From Enterobacter sp. Cy-643 (lineage in GTDB: Bacteria > Pseudomonadota > Gammaproteobacteria > Enterobacterales > Enterobacteriaceae), in assembly GCF_011752815.1 (NCBI RefSeq), contig NZ_VWWV01000004.1:248001-312000 (forward strand): a stretch of DNA of 64,000 nt. Reading direction: 5' to 3'. Under the pieces are notes generated by a model. It made no database searches. It worked only from the letters and a program-made list of their open reading frames with translations, and was not told the DNA's origin. Shown piece by piece: positions 40,776 through 50,899 of this stretch. The first letter of the stretch is position 1. Every line of letters starts with the position of its first letter. Made by a program: the position numbers and the translations under genes.

Positions 40776-42404
40776 ATGGCGAAAGAGAAAAAACGTGGCT
40801 TTTTTTCCTGGCTGGGATTTGGTCAGAAAGAGCAGCAGCCGGACGTCGAAGCAGAACAAAAAGTAATAGAAGAACAACCGGTTACTGAACAGGCTCCCGC
40901 GCAGGATGAACCTCAGCAGCCTCAGGCTGTGGAGCAGGAACAGCAGGATTTAGTAAGTGAGCACTCACTGGAGGAGTCCGAAAAGTTTGCTGAGCAGGTC
41001 GTGGACGTTAACGCCCAGCTTGCAGAAGAAGCGGAAGAAAAAGCGCTGGCTGCCGGGCCGGAAATGATTCCTGAACCGGAAGCGATTGTTGAGCCCGGGA
41101 TCGTGGCTGAACCAGAGCCTGTGGCGGTTATCGAGCCAGAACCCGCTGTTGAACCTGAGGCCGTTGTCGAGCCTGAGGTGATTGAGCCTGCGGCTGTCGT
41201 CGCAGAGCCGGAAGTCATTGAGCCGCCTGCCGCGGCCGTAGAGCACGAAACGCTGCCGTTGCCGGAAGAGGTCGCCGAAAATGTAGGGAAGCCTGACGAG
41301 TGGCAGGCCGAGCAGGACGAAATCGTCAACGAAGAAGTGGCTGAAGCCGAAGCGCTGTTCGCGCACGAAGCGGCCGTTGAAGATGAAGCCGTGGCTGAAG
41401 AAGCTGTTGATGAAGAGCCGGAAGAAGAGGCTGTCGAAGAGACTGCTCCGGTTGCCGTGCAGCAAGAGCAGGAAAAACCAACCAAAGAGGGCTTCTTTGC
41501 TCGCCTGAAGCGTAGCCTGGTCAAAACCAAACAAAACCTCGGTTCCGGATTTATCAGTCTTTTCCGCGGCAAGAAAATCGATGATGATCTGTTTGAAGAG
41601 CTGGAAGAGCAGCTGCTGATTGCCGACGTTGGGGTTGAGACAACCCGGAAAATCATCACCAACCTGACCGAAGGCGCAAGCCGCAAGCAGCTTCGTGATG
41701 CGGAAGCGCTGTACGGCCTGCTGAAAGAAGAGATGAGTGAAATCCTCGCTAAAGTGGACGAGCCGCTGAGCGTGGAAGGTAAAACGCCGTTTGTTATCCT
41801 GATGGTGGGCGTGAACGGCGTGGGTAAAACCACCACCATCGGCAAGCTCGCGCGTCAGTTCGAGCAGCAGGGCAAATCCGTGATGCTGGCGGCGGGCGAT
41901 ACTTTCCGTGCGGCAGCCGTTGAGCAGTTGCAGGTTTGGGGCCAGCGCAACAATATTCCGGTTGTGGCACAACACACCGGCGCGGACTCCGCTTCGGTTA
42001 TCTTCGATGCTATTCAGGCGGCGAAGGCGCGTAATATTGATGTGCTGATTGCCGATACCGCAGGGCGTTTGCAGAATAAATCGCACCTGATGGAAGAATT
42101 GAAGAAAATTGTCAGGGTTATGAAAAAGCTGGACGAAGATGCCCCGCATGAGGTTATGCTCACCATCGATGCCAGCACCGGTCAGAATGCCATAAGCCAG
42201 GCTAAACTGTTCCACGAAGCGGTGGGGCTGACGGGCATCACCCTGACCAAACTGGATGGTACCGCCAAGGGTGGCGTAATCTTCTCTGTGGCTGACCAGT
42301 TCGGCATTCCGATTCGCTACATTGGCGTCGGCGAACAAATTTCTGATTTACGACCGTTTAATGCGGGCGACTTTATAGAGGCACTTTTTGCCCGAGAGGA
42401 TTAA
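40776..42404 (+). CDS. ftsY: Signal recognition particle receptor FtsY
   Basis: A 542-residue SRP receptor GTPase that delivers ribosome-nascent chain complexes to the translocon. Residues 1-14 (AKEKKRGFFSWLGFG) are the membrane-binding amphipathic start. About 20-235 is a highly acidic A domain with EPE-type repeats. The NG domain starts near 240, with G1 GVNGVGKTTTIGKLA, the DTAGR motif and TKLDGTAKGG. It is followed by ftsE after 2 bases in the classical ftsYEX operon. The A domain is the only part that differs clearly from E. coli. Confidence 0.97.
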   Translation: MAKEKKRGFFSWLGFGQKEQQPDVEAEQKVIEEQPVTEQAPAQDEPQQPQAVEQEQQDLVSEHSLEESEKFAEQVVDVNAQLAEEAEEKALAAGPEMIPEPEAIVEPGIVAEPEPVAVIEPEPAVEPEAVVEPEVIEPAAVVAEPEVIEPPAAAVEHETLPLPEEVAENVGKPDEWQAEQDEIVNEEVAEAEALFAHEAAVEDEAVAEEAVDEEPEEEAVEETAPVAVQQEQEKPTKEGFFARLKRSLVKTKQNLGSGFISLFRGKKIDDDLFEELEEQLLIADVGVETTRKIITNLTEGASRKQLRDAEALYGLLKEEMSEILAKVDEPLSVEGKTPFVILMVGVNGVGKTTTIGKLARQFEQQGKSVMLAAGDTFRAAAVEQLQVWGQRNNIPVVAQHTGADSASVIFDAIQAAKARNIDVLIADTAGRLQNKSHLMEELKKIVRVMKKLDEDAPHEVMLTIDASTGQNAISQAKLFHEAVGLTGITLTKLDGTAKGGVIFSVADQFGIPIRYIGVGEQISDLRPFNAGDFIEALFARED

Positions 42405-42406
42405 CA

Positions 42407-43075
42407 ATGATTCGCTTTGAACACGTCAGTAAAGCCTATCTCGGTGGGAGACAAGCGTTGCAGGGAGTGACCTTCCATATGCAACCGGGCGAGATGGCCT
42501 TTCTGACCGGCCATTCTGGCGCAGGGAAGAGTACTCTGCTCAAGCTTATCTGCGGTATTGAACGGCCCAGCGATGGGAAGATTTTTTTCAGCGGCCATGA
42601 TATTAGCCGGCTGAAGAGCCGTGAAGTGCCGTTCCTGCGTCGTCAGATTGGGATGATCTTTCAGGATCACCATCTGTTGATGGACAGAACCGTGTACGAC
42701 AACGTGGCCATTCCGCTGATCATCGCGGGGGCCAGCGGCGAAGATATTCGCCGCCGCGTGTCTGCGGCATTAGATAAGGTCGGCCTGCTGGACAAAGCGA
42801 AGAACTTTCCTATCCAACTCTCCGGCGGTGAACAGCAGCGCGTGGGCATCGCTCGCGCCGTGGTGAACAAGCCTGCGGTGCTGCTCGCCGATGAACCGAC
42901 CGGTAACCTTGATGATGCGCTGTCGGAAGGTATTCTGCGCCTGTTCGAAGAGTTTAACCGCGTGGGCGTAACGGTGCTGATGGCGACCCACGACATGGGG
43001 CTTATCTCACGTCGCAATTACCGTATGTTGACCCTCAGCGACGGCCATTTGCATGGAGGCCTGGCAGGTGAATAA
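42407..43075 (+). CDS. ftsE: Cell division ATP-binding protein FtsE
   Basis: A 222-residue ABC ATPase of the divisome. Walker A is GHSGAGKST (36-44), the Q-loop is FQDHH, the signature is [14 protein letters not shown] (about 138-151) and Walker B is [12 protein letters not shown]. With FtsX it controls amidase activation through EnvC during septation. It overlaps ftsX by 8 bases. Confidence 0.97.
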   Translation: MIRFEHVSKAYLGGRQALQGVTFHMQPGEMAFLTGHSGAGKSTLLKLICGIERPSDGKIFFSGHDISRLKSREVPFLRRQIGMIFQDHHLLMDRTVYDNVAIPLIIAGASGEDIRRRVSAALDKVGLLDKAKNFPIQLSGGEQQRVGIARAVVNKPAVLLADEPTGNLDDALSEGILRLFEEFNRVGVTVLMATHDMGLISRRNYRMLTLSDGHLHGGLAGE

Positions 43076-44123
43076 ACACAGTGCGCTCAACCATATCAAA
43101 CGCTTCAGCAACAAGCTGGATAAAATCAACCAACTGAATAAGTTAGGCGATCTTGGCCGTTCGGTGAAAAAACGTGGCAAAGGGCCGCAGTCTAAAAGTA
43201 AAGCCCTGAAAGGCGGCGTGAATGAGCAGTTCCGCTACGCCTGGGAAGGGGCGCTTCAGGATCTGAAGAGCAAGCCGCTGGCGACCTTCCTGACGGTAAT
43301 GGTGATTGCCATCTCCCTGACGCTGCCTAGCGTTTGCTATATGGTTTACAAGAACGTAAACCAGGCGGCGACCCAATATTATCCGTCCCCGCAAATCACC
43401 GTTTACCTCGATAAGGCGCTGGACGATAACGCCGCGCAGCAGGTGGTGGGCGCGATTCAGGCGGAGGAGGGCGTGGATAAAGTTAACTACCTCTCGCGCG
43501 AAGAGGCGCTGGGCGAGTTCCGTAACTGGTCGGGCTTTGGCGGTGCGCTGGATATGCTGGAAGAGAACCCGCTACCCGCGGTGGCCGTGGTAAATCCTAA
43601 ACTGGATTTCCAGAGCACGGATCACCTGAATACGCTTCGTGACCGCGTGGCGAAGATTCATGGCGTTGATGAAGTGCGCATGGATGACAGCTGGTTTGCC
43701 CGTCTTGCGGCGCTCACCGGGCTGGTCGGGCGCGTAGCGGCGATGATCGGTATTCTGATGGTCGCCGCGGTGTTCCTCGTCATTGGTAACTCGGTGCGTC
43801 TGAGCATCTTTGCCCGCCGTGACACTATTAATGTGCAGAAGCTTATCGGGGCGACCGACGGCTTTATTCTGCGTCCGTTCCTTTATGGCGGTGCTCTATT
43901 GGGCTTTAGCGGTGCATTCTTGTCGCTGATCCTGTCTGAGATTCTGGTGATGCGCCTCTCTTCGGCGGTGACGGAGGTGGCGCAGGTGTTCGGGACTAAG
44001 TTTGATATCAGCGGCCTGGGCTTTGACGAATGCCTGCTGCTGTTGCTGGTCTCGTCGATGATCGGCTGGCTGGCAGCCTGGCTTGCCACTGTGCAACATT
44101 TACGCCGTTTTACGCCGGAGTAA
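43068..44123 (+). CDS. ftsX: Cell division protein FtsX
   Basis: A 351-residue inner-membrane protein with four membrane helices (about 75-95, then three from 225). The periplasmic loop [45 protein letters not shown] contacts EnvC. The start is GTG at 43068 (GTGAATAAA as in E. coli), with GGAGGC upstream, and overlaps the end of ftsE. The first 50 residues are basic and differ in sequence from the E. coli N-terminus, while the rest is strongly conserved. Confidence 0.96.
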   Translation: MNKHSALNHIKRFSNKLDKINQLNKLGDLGRSVKKRGKGPQSKSKALKGGVNEQFRYAWEGALQDLKSKPLATFLTVMVIAISLTLPSVCYMVYKNVNQAATQYYPSPQITVYLDKALDDNAAQQVVGAIQAEEGVDKVNYLSREEALGEFRNWSGFGGALDMLEENPLPAVAVVNPKLDFQSTDHLNTLRDRVAKIHGVDEVRMDDSWFARLAALTGLVGRVAAMIGILMVAAVFLVIGNSVRLSIFARRDTINVQKLIGATDGFILRPFLYGGALLGFSGAFLSLILSEILVMRLSSAVTEVAQVFGTKFDISGLGFDECLLLLLVSSMIGWLAAWLATVQHLRRFTPE

Positions 44124-44254
44124 AAAGTTTTTGATATACTCATTCCCTGCTACGATAACGTCGTCCGCAGGGAGTGCGTTTTACACCGTAGTGACCCCTG
44201 CGATGCTGCAATAACCGTCACACTTTGTGTGTAATCTATTCACAGCTTTACATT

Positions 44255-44281
44255 GAACTTGTGGATAACATCACTGTCTGA
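44255..44281 (+). promoter_or_regulatory. Sigma-E promoter of rpoH (P3 type) with overlapping DnaA box
   Basis: GAACTT (44255-44260) and TCTGA (44277-44281) with a 16-base spacer match the sigma-E consensus and the E. coli rpoH P3 promoter. The spacer begins inside TGTGGATAA (44260-44268), the reverse complement of a perfect DnaA box TTATCCACA. The 256-base ftsX-rpoH spacer should also contain sigma-70 promoters that I cannot place with confidence. Confidence 0.85.
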
Positions 44282-44379
44282 GAGTACAGTGAATGGTACG
44301 GTCTGGCCTCTGACGTGTTGTCGGTGCGCCTCAGCCACTTGAATGGCAAGCCGTACGTAGTCTCTAAGAGAGGGTTTGA

Positions 44380-45234
44380 ATGACCAAAGAAATGCAAAAT
44401 TTAGCTTTAGCCCCTGTTGGTAACCTGGAGTCGTATATCCGGGCTGCAAACGCCTGGCCGATGTTAACGGCTGAGGAAGAGAAGGAGCTGGCTGAAAAGC
44501 TGCATTACCAGGGCGATCTGGAAGCAGCGAAAAAGCTGATCCTGTCTCACCTGCGCTTTGTTGTTCATGTTGCGCGTAACTATTCCGGCTACGGCCTGCC
44601 GCAGGCAGACCTTATCCAGGAAGGCAACATCGGCCTGATGAAAGCAGTACGCCGTTTTAACCCGGAAGTGGGTGTCCGCCTGGTCTCCTTTGCGGTGCAC
44701 TGGATCAAGGCTGAAATTCATGAATACGTGCTGCGTAACTGGCGTATTGTGAAAGTCGCAACCACCAAAGCACAGCGTAAGCTGTTCTTTAACCTGCGTA
44801 AAACCAAGCAGCGCCTGGGCTGGTTTAATCAGGACGAAGTCGAAATGGTGGCCAACGAGCTTGGCGTGTCCAGCAAAGACGTGCTCGAGATGGAGTCACG
44901 CATGGCGGCGCAGGATATGACTTTCGACATGTCGAATGACGACGACGCTGACGGCCAGCCGATGGCGCCGGTGCTCTTCCTGCAGGATAAGTCTTCCAAT
45001 TTTGCCGACGGCATTGAGGACGATAACTGGGAATCTCACGCCGCAGACAAACTGAGCGATGCGATGCAGGGCCTGGATGAGCGCAGCCAGCAGATCATTC
45101 GCGCACGCTGGTTAGATGAAGACAACAAAAGCACGCTGCAGGAACTTGCCGACCGCTATGGCGTCTCCGCCGAGCGCGTTCGTCAGCTTGAAAAGAACGC
45201 GATGAAAAAACTGCGCGCCGCGATCGAAGCTTAA
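44380..45234 (+). CDS. rpoH: RNA polymerase sigma-32 factor
   Basis: A 284-residue heat-shock sigma factor, identical in length to E. coli RpoH. Region 2 contains [45 protein letters not shown]. The RpoH box [17 protein letters not shown] is at about residues 132-148, and region 4 ends in [20 protein letters not shown]. The first codons (ATGACCAAAGAAATG) match the E. coli mRNA thermosensor region. It likely controls prlC-rsmJ in this window through the sigma-32 promoter at 8604. Confidence 0.98.
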   Translation: MTKEMQNLALAPVGNLESYIRAANAWPMLTAEEEKELAEKLHYQGDLEAAKKLILSHLRFVVHVARNYSGYGLPQADLIQEGNIGLMKAVRRFNPEVGVRLVSFAVHWIKAEIHEYVLRNWRIVKVATTKAQRKLFFNLRKTKQRLGWFNQDEVEMVANELGVSSKDVLEMESRMAAQDMTFDMSNDDDADGQPMAPVLFLQDKSSNFADGIEDDNWESHAADKLSDAMQGLDERSQQIIRARWLDEDNKSTLQELADRYGVSAERVRQLEKNAMKKLRAAIEA

Positions 45235-45261
45235 CGTCGATACGCACGTCGTACCCGAAGG

Positions 45262-45294
45262 CGCCCCACTTTATGTTGGGGCGTTTTGCTTTTT
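45262..45294 (+). terminator. Rho-independent terminator of rpoH
   Basis: CGCCCCA (45262-45268) and TGGGGCG (45277-45283) with an 8-base loop, then TTTTGCTTTTT. It overlaps the last codons of the convergent MocR gene, whose stop is at 45271. Confidence 0.85.
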
Positions 45295-46761
45295 ATGCTC
45301 CGGCATACACCCCAGCAGCACGGCAAACGCCGCTTCCATTTCGCTTTCCGGCAGGCTGGCAAATCCCATCAGTAATCCTTTCTTGCGCCGTTCGGTCAGG
45401 TAGTAACGCGACAATGGCCGTACCAGAATATTGCGGGCGTTGGCGCGCTCAGCAATCGCCACATCATCGGCCTCATCCGGCAGGTTCAAAATCAAATGCA
45501 GCCCGGCGTTATCGCTGAAGTCTGACAGCGCCTCTGGCCCAAAGTGGCGGGATATCAGCTCGGTCAGGAAGGCGCGACGGCGGCCATAAAGCAGGCGCAT
45601 TCGGCGAATATGGGCCGAATAGTGCCCGGCGGTAATAAACTCGGCCAGCGCCTGCTGAATAAGCGAATGACCGCCGCGATACAGTTCCGCATGGGCGGTT
45701 TTCAGATCACTGACCAGCGGGCGCGGCAGCACGACGTAGCCGAGCCTGAGCCCTGGATAAAGCGTTTTACTGAACGTGCCGATATAAACCACCGGCGCTT
45801 CGGTAACCAGTCCCTGCAATGCCGGAATAGGCTGGCCGGAAAAGCGAAATTCGCTGTCGTAGTCATCTTCAATAATCCAGCTGCCGTGCTGGCGGGCGAG
45901 TGCCAGCAGCCTCTGGCGGCGCTCCAGGCTCATCACCGCACCAAGCGGGTACTGATGAGACGGCGTGACGAAAATTAAGCGAGGTGCTTCGGCGACGTTC
46001 TCTGGTGGGCAAAGCCCGCTCCCATCGACGGTGAGCGGTGTGACCCGAACGTCATTCATCGTCAGTACGTGACGGATACCCCAGTAAGAAGGTTCTTCGA
46101 TCCATGCCAGTTCGTCTCTGTCGCACAGCATCCGGGTGACCAGATCGATAGCCTGGTGGATCCCCTCGGTGATCAAAATTTGGTCGACCTGGCAGCTTAC
46201 TCCCCGCGAGACACGCAGATAGTCGACCAGCGCATGCTGTAGTTCAGGTGTGCCGCCGTTACAGCTATAGCTCAGGCGCTCCGGTTTAGGGCGGCGGCTG
46301 ATGCGCGCCTGGATCTTACTGAATAGCGGATGAGGGAAGGCGTTGACGTCCGGCACGCCAGGAATAAAAGCTCCCCACTGGCGCGGGCTGGCGCTCACCT
46401 GTGAAAGAAGATGCTGGCCGCGGCGGGAAATCGGCACCTCGGGGGCAGGCACCACGCCACCTTCACCAGTGCTGCCCGTGGAGGTGAAGCGATCCGGCAG
46501 CGTTTTTTCAACAAAAGTGCCGCTGCCCTGGCGGGATGAAACGTATCCCTCGGTCATAAGCTGCTCGTAAACTGTTAATACAGTGTTACGGGAAATACTG
46601 AGTTCGCTGGCTAAATCGCGGGAGGCGGGCAGGCGGCTGTGGGGCGGCAATGAGCCATCCAGAATGGAACGGCGCAGCGCGTTATAAAGACGTTTATGCA
46701 GCAGGATATCGGTCTCTGCCTGCAGCCTGACAAGAATCAAATCACCCACTAAGTCTCGCAA
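45271..46761 (-). CDS. MocR/GabR-like regulator (GntR helix-turn-helix plus aminotransferase domain)
   Basis: A 496-residue regulator. The GntR winged helix (LHKRLYNALRRSILDGSLPPHSRLPASRDLASELSISRNTVLTVYEQLMTEGYVSSRQGSGTFV, about 21-84) is joined to an aminotransferase-like domain with YIGTFSKTLYPGLRLGYVVLP near residue 325. The start is a TTG at 46761 with GAGGG 6 bases upstream; the next in-frame start, GTG at 46749, has no such site. It is divergent from a GABA-type aminotransferase gene and is probably its activator or repressor, as GabR is in Bacillus. Confidence 0.9.
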   Translation of the reverse strand: MRDLVGDLILVRLQAETDILLHKRLYNALRRSILDGSLPPHSRLPASRDLASELSISRNTVLTVYEQLMTEGYVSSRQGSGTFVEKTLPDRFTSTGSTGEGGVVPAPEVPISRRGQHLLSQVSASPRQWGAFIPGVPDVNAFPHPLFSKIQARISRRPKPERLSYSCNGGTPELQHALVDYLRVSRGVSCQVDQILITEGIHQAIDLVTRMLCDRDELAWIEEPSYWGIRHVLTMNDVRVTPLTVDGSGLCPPENVAEAPRLIFVTPSHQYPLGAVMSLERRQRLLALARQHGSWIIEDDYDSEFRFSGQPIPALQGLVTEAPVVYIGTFSKTLYPGLRLGYVVLPRPLVSDLKTAHAELYRGGHSLIQQALAEFITAGHYSAHIRRMRLLYGRRRAFLTELISRHFGPEALSDFSDNAGLHLILNLPDEADDVAIAERANARNILVRPLSRYYLTERRKKGLLMGFASLPESEMEAAFAVLLGCMPEHKKQNAPT

Positions 46762-46808
46762 TTGGATCCCTCAGATAAACTGAATTGGCACTCGATTATA
46801 GAGCCAAT
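46761..46808. promoter_or_regulatory. Candidate MocR operator array
   Basis: ATTGG occurs at 46761 and again at 46784 (23 bases apart, about two helical turns) in the same orientation. ATTGGC at 46784-46789 is also in inverted repeat with GCCAAT at 46803-46808 (13-base spacer). Direct plus inverted half-sites are typical for MocR/GabR dimers. The array lies in the 118-base divergent region. Confidence 0.5.
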
Positions 46809-46879
46809 ACCTGTGTAAATAAACGACATTGTTTCTGATTTGTTGCGATAAAGTGACTGACTTAACAGGAGAGACCAAG

Positions 46880-48145
46880 GTGAAAAGTGCAGAGCTGAAT
46901 CAGCGTCGTTTACAGGCCACGCCGCGCGGCGTGGGGGTAATGTGTAACTACTTCGCAGAGAAGGCGGAGAACGCCACCCTGTGGGATGTGGAAGGCAATG
47001 AAGTGATCGACTTCGCTGCCGGGATCGCGGTGCTGAACACCGGGCATCGTCATCCGAAGGTGATTGCCGCCGTGGAGAAACAGCTGCAGGCCTTTACCCA
47101 CACGGCTTACCAGATTGTCCCTTATGAAAGCTATGTTTCGCTGGCCGAACGTATTAACGAGCTGGCGCCGATTGCCGGCCCGGCGAAAACCGCGTTCTTC
47201 ACCACCGGTGCAGAAGCGGTTGAGAATGCGGTGAAAATCGCCCGCGCTTATACCAAACGTCCCGGCCTGATCACCTTCGGCGGCGGCTTCCATGGCCGTA
47301 CCTTTATGACCATGGCGCTGACCGGCAAAGTGGCACCGTACAAAATCGGTTTTGGCCCGTTCCCTGGCTCTGTCTACCACGCGGTTTACCCGAATGCCGC
47401 TCACGGCGTGACGACGGATGATGCGCTGAAAAGCCTGGATCGCATCTTTAAAGCCGATATCGCCGCGGACCAGGTGGCGGCCATCATACTGGAGCCGGTT
47501 CAGGGAGAAGGCGGTTTCAATGTGGCACCGCCTGAATTTATGCAGGCGCTGCGCCAGCTGTGCGACACCCACGGCATTTTGCTGATTGCCGATGAAGTAC
47601 AGACCGGCTTCGCGCGTACCGGCAAGCTGTTTGCGATGGACTATTACGACGTCAAAGCCGACCTGATGACGATGGCGAAAAGCCTGGCCGGTGGTTTCCC
47701 GCTGTCCGGCGTTGTGGGCCGTGCTGAAGTGATGGATGCCCCTGCGCCCGGCGGGCTGGGCGGGACCTATGCGGGCAACCCGCTGGCGGTTGCGGCGGCG
47801 CATGCGGTGCTGGATGTGATCAAAGAAGAGCAGCTGTGCAAGCGTGCCACCCAGCTTGGTGAACACCTGAAAGAAGTCCTGAATCAGGCGCGCCAAAGCT
47901 GCCCGGCGATTGTTGACGTGCGTGGACAGGGCTCGATGGTGGCGGTGGAGTTTAACGATCCGCAGACCGGGAAACCTTCGCCAGAATACACGCGTGAAGT
48001 TCAGCTGAAAGCGCAGGAACAAGGGCTGCTACTGCTGAGCTGCGGCGTCTACGGCAACGTTATCCGCTTCCTTTATCCGCTGACCATTCCTGATGCTCAG
48101 TTCACTAAAGCGCTGGCCATTCTGTCCCTGGTGCTTAAGGGCTAA
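46880..48145 (+). CDS. 4-aminobutyrate aminotransferase (PuuE/GabT family)
   Basis: A 421-residue class III PLP aminotransferase, the length of PuuE. The N-terminus NQRRLQATPRGVGVMCNYFAEKAENATLWDVEGNEVIDFAAGIAVLNTGHRHP, TTGAEAVENAVKIARAYT (PLP phosphate site), ADEVQTGFARTG and the PLP-lysine motif MTMAKSLAGGFPLSG are all conserved. It moves the amino group of GABA or a similar omega-amino acid to 2-oxoglutarate. I used the GTG at 46880 with AGGAGAG upstream. No succinate-semialdehyde dehydrogenase gene adjoins it. Its neighbours are a divergent MocR gene and a downstream permease. Confidence 0.88.
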   Translation: MKSAELNQRRLQATPRGVGVMCNYFAEKAENATLWDVEGNEVIDFAAGIAVLNTGHRHPKVIAAVEKQLQAFTHTAYQIVPYESYVSLAERINELAPIAGPAKTAFFTTGAEAVENAVKIARAYTKRPGLITFGGGFHGRTFMTMALTGKVAPYKIGFGPFPGSVYHAVYPNAAHGVTTDDALKSLDRIFKADIAADQVAAIILEPVQGEGGFNVAPPEFMQALRQLCDTHGILLIADEVQTGFARTGKLFAMDYYDVKADLMTMAKSLAGGFPLSGVVGRAEVMDAPAPGGLGGTYAGNPLAVAAAHAVLDVIKEEQLCKRATQLGEHLKEVLNQARQSCPAIVDVRGQGSMVAVEFNDPQTGKPSPEYTREVQLKAQEQGLLLLSCGVYGNVIRFLYPLTIPDAQFTKALAILSLVLKG

Positions 48146-48288
48146 TCCCTCTGTAGTTTGCGGCGGCAGGGAAGCCCGCCATGACACGAGGCGGCCGCAG
48201 CGCTTTTTGCCCAGCGTGAAGTGGTTTATCACCCTGATATCCCCTGTTTTCCGGCGGGCGTTGCCGCCGGAGTAATACGGAAAATATT

Positions 48289-49533
48289 ATGTCTGAAAAC
48301 TCCACCTTCTCTCCCGCCGTTGCGCGCGGGGAGCGGATAGCTGTCCCCGGAAAATCTCTGAGTTTCGTTGAAGGCGTGTCGATGATTGTCGGCACTAACA
48401 TTGGCGCGGGCGTGCTTTCTATCGCCTATGCCTCGAGCAAAGCGGGCTTCTGGCCGCTGCTATTCTGGCTGGTGCTGGTGGGCAGCCTGACCACCGTGAC
48501 GATGCTTTACGTCGCTGAATCCACTTTGCGTACCCGCCAGCATTTGCAGCTCAGCGGGCTGTCGCTGCGCTACGTCGGGCGCTTTGGCGCGTTGATGATG
48601 TTCCTTTCCGTCTGCGTAAACAGCGTTGGGGCGTTGACCGCCTATATGACCGGCAGCGGTAAGCTACTGCACTCTTTGTTTGGTCTCTCTCCGGCCCTGG
48701 GCAGCGTGCTGTTTTTCATCCCGGCGGCGGGCGTGCTGTACATGGGCCTGAAAGCCATCGGGCGCGGGGAAAAGTTTATTAGCGTCGGCATGGTGGTGAT
48801 GATCGCGGTGCTGGTGATTGCCACTTTGCTGAAAGAGACGACCAGCGTCGGCTACCTGCTGGAAGGCAACTGGCTTTATATGGTGCCAGTGTTCAACGTG
48901 GTGGTGTTCTGCTTCTCGGCGCAGTATATCGTGCCGGAAATGGCGCGTGGTTTTGCCGACAAGCCCGAAAAGTTACCGAAAGCCATCATCGTTGGCATGG
49001 TGGTGACCTTCGCGCTGCTGGCTCTGGTGCCGATGTCGGTCATCATGCTTAACGGGCTGGACGATATCTCTGAGGTGGCGACGATTTCCTGGGGAAAAGC
49101 GCTGGGAGAGTGGGCATTCTTCTCGGCGAACCTGTTCGCACTCTGCGCCATGCTGACGTCGTACTGGGGGCTGGGCGGGAGTTTCCTGACCAATATCTTT
49201 GACCGCTTCCGCCTGGGCAGCGATGAGCCTTCTCTGAAGCGTTTTCTGGTACTGCTGGTGGTCGCGATCCCGCCGTTTGTGCTGGCCTACAGCGGGCTGG
49301 TGTCGTTCGTGAATGCGCTCTATTTTGCCGGCGTGTTCAGCGGCGTGATTTTATCGATTATGCCGATCCTGATGATTAAAGGCGCCCGCCGCAGCGGCGA
49401 TGTCACGCCAGGCTGGACCTGCCCGGCGTTCATGACCCACCCGCTGATCCAGATTTTTATCGTGTTGCTTTACCTCTGCAGTGCCGTTTATGCGGTTGCT
49501 TCCGCTCTGGGATATTTGCCGGCAGGTTGGTGA
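48289..49533 (+). CDS. Amino acid permease (aromatic amino acid permease-like, HAAAP/APC type)
   Basis: A 414-residue inner-membrane transporter with eleven hydrophobic segments. The first helix GVSMIVGTNIGAGVLSIAYASSKAGFWP (about 29-56) carries the GTxIGAGxL substrate loop of Mtr/TyrP/TnaB-type permeases. The substrate is not certain. Placement 143 bases after a GABA-type aminotransferase suggests uptake of the amino acid that enzyme degrades. It ends at a strong terminator before livJ. Confidence 0.8.
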   Translation: MSENSTFSPAVARGERIAVPGKSLSFVEGVSMIVGTNIGAGVLSIAYASSKAGFWPLLFWLVLVGSLTTVTMLYVAESTLRTRQHLQLSGLSLRYVGRFGALMMFLSVCVNSVGALTAYMTGSGKLLHSLFGLSPALGSVLFFIPAAGVLYMGLKAIGRGEKFISVGMVVMIAVLVIATLLKETTSVGYLLEGNWLYMVPVFNVVVFCFSAQYIVPEMARGFADKPEKLPKAIIVGMVVTFALLALVPMSVIMLNGLDDISEVATISWGKALGEWAFFSANLFALCAMLTSYWGLGGSFLTNIFDRFRLGSDEPSLKRFLVLLVVAIPPFVLAYSGLVSFVNALYFAGVFSGVILSIMPILMIKGARRSGDVTPGWTCPAFMTHPLIQIFIVLLYLCSAVYAVASALGYLPAGW

Positions 49534-49550
49534 TTCCGAGGCTTGCTCCC

Positions 49551-49583
49551 CCGCGCCCGGAGGCTTTCCGGCGCGGTTGTTTT
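49551..49583 (+). terminator. Rho-independent terminator after the permease gene
   Basis: CCGCGCC (49551-49557) and GGCGCGG (49570-49576) with GGA/TCC extending the stem past one bulge, followed by TTGTTTTTTT. Confidence 0.8.
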
Positions 49584-49790
49584 TTTGTCACATTCCCGTT
49601 ATCTAACCTTCAAATATGTCTTTCCAAATTATCGCAAATGGCGCTATGTTTAGCATAGTGTGCTGCCGTAGCGCCGGCTGTCGCCCTTAAGTTAGCTATC
49701 ATATGCTTTTCTTATGCCTACAAACAGAATAATGCGCTAACAAACAACAACACAACAAATTCAATAACCATAACAATGGGGACTCTCAGG

Positions 49791-50894
49791 ATGAAAATGA
49801 CGGGTAAAGCCTTACTGGCAGGATGCATTGCACTGGCAATGAGCCACGCGGCGATGGCAAAAGATATTAAGGTCGCGGTAGTAGGGGCAATGTCTGGGCC
49901 GGTCGCGCAATATGGCGATCAGGAATTTACCGGTGCCGAGCAGGCGGTGGCTGACATTAACGCCAAAGGCGGGATCAAAGGCGACAAACTGGTTATCACC
50001 AAATATGACGATGCCTGCGATCCGAAACAAGCGGTAGCGGTAGCGAACAAAGTGGTGAACGACGGCATCAAGTATGTTATCGGGCACCTGTGCTCTTCTT
50101 CTACTCAGCCAGCGTCTGACATCTACGAAGACGAAGGTATTCTGATGATCACCCCGGCGGCTACTGCTCCGGAACTGACCGCGCGTGGCTATAAGCTGAC
50201 TCTGCGTACCACCGGTCTGGACTCCGACCAGGGCCCAACCGCGGCGAAGTACATTCTTGACCACGTCAAACCTAAGCGCATTGCCGTTATCCACGATAAG
50301 CAGCAGTACGGCGAAGGCCTGGCGCGTTCCGTGCAGGACGGCCTGAAAAAAGGCGGCGCTAATGTGGTGTTCTTTGACGGGATCACTGCCGGTGAGAAAG
50401 ATTTCTCCACCCTGGTTGCTCGCCTGAAGAAAGAAAATATCGACTTCGTTTACTACGGTGGCTACCACCCGGAAATGGGGCAGATCCTGCGTCAGTCCCG
50501 CGCGGCTGGCCTGAAAACGCAGTTCATGGGGCCGGAAGGCGTGGCGAACGTTTCCCTGTCTAACATCGCCGGCGATTCCGCAGAAGGCCTGCTGGTGACC
50601 AAGCCGAAGAACTACGATCAGGTTCCGGCCAACAAACCGATTGTGGACGCGATCAAAGCGAAGAAACAGGATCCAAGCGGCGCATTCGTCTGGACCACCT
50701 ACGCAGCCCTGCAGTCGCTGGCTGCTGGCCTGAACCAGAGCGCAGACCCGGCGGCAATCTCTAAATACCTGAAAGGGGCGACCGTGGATACCGTGATGGG
50801 GCCGCTGTCTTGGGATGAGAAAGGCGACCTGAAAGGCTTTGAGTTTGGCGTGTTCACCTGGCATGCCAACGGCACAGCCACTGACGCAAAATAA
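49791..50894 (+). CDS. livJ: Leu/Ile/Val-binding periplasmic protein
   Basis: A 367-residue binding protein, the same length as E. coli LivJ. The signal peptide is about 1-23 ([22 protein letters not shown]) and the mature protein starts [30 protein letters not shown]. It delivers branched-chain amino acids to LivHMGF. GGGGAC about 8 bases upstream supports the ATG at 49791; the in-frame GTG-like start at 49776 covers that site. It is separated from livK by panM, as in E. coli, and ends in a perfect terminator. Confidence 0.96.
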   Translation: MKMTGKALLAGCIALAMSHAAMAKDIKVAVVGAMSGPVAQYGDQEFTGAEQAVADINAKGGIKGDKLVITKYDDACDPKQAVAVANKVVNDGIKYVIGHLCSSSTQPASDIYEDEGILMITPAATAPELTARGYKLTLRTTGLDSDQGPTAAKYILDHVKPKRIAVIHDKQQYGEGLARSVQDGLKKGGANVVFFDGITAGEKDFSTLVARLKKENIDFVYYGGYHPEMGQILRQSRAAGLKTQFMGPEGVANVSLSNIAGDSAEGLLVTKPKNYDQVPANKPIVDAIKAKKQDPSGAFVWTTYAALQSLAAGLNQSADPAAISKYLKGATVDTVMGPLSWDEKGDLKGFEFGVFTWHANGTATDAK

Positions 50895-50899
50895 ACTGC

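Noticed and set aside
40965-42338. 457-residue ORF opposite ftsY
   Set aside because: Shadow of the acidic repeats and NG domain of ftsY.
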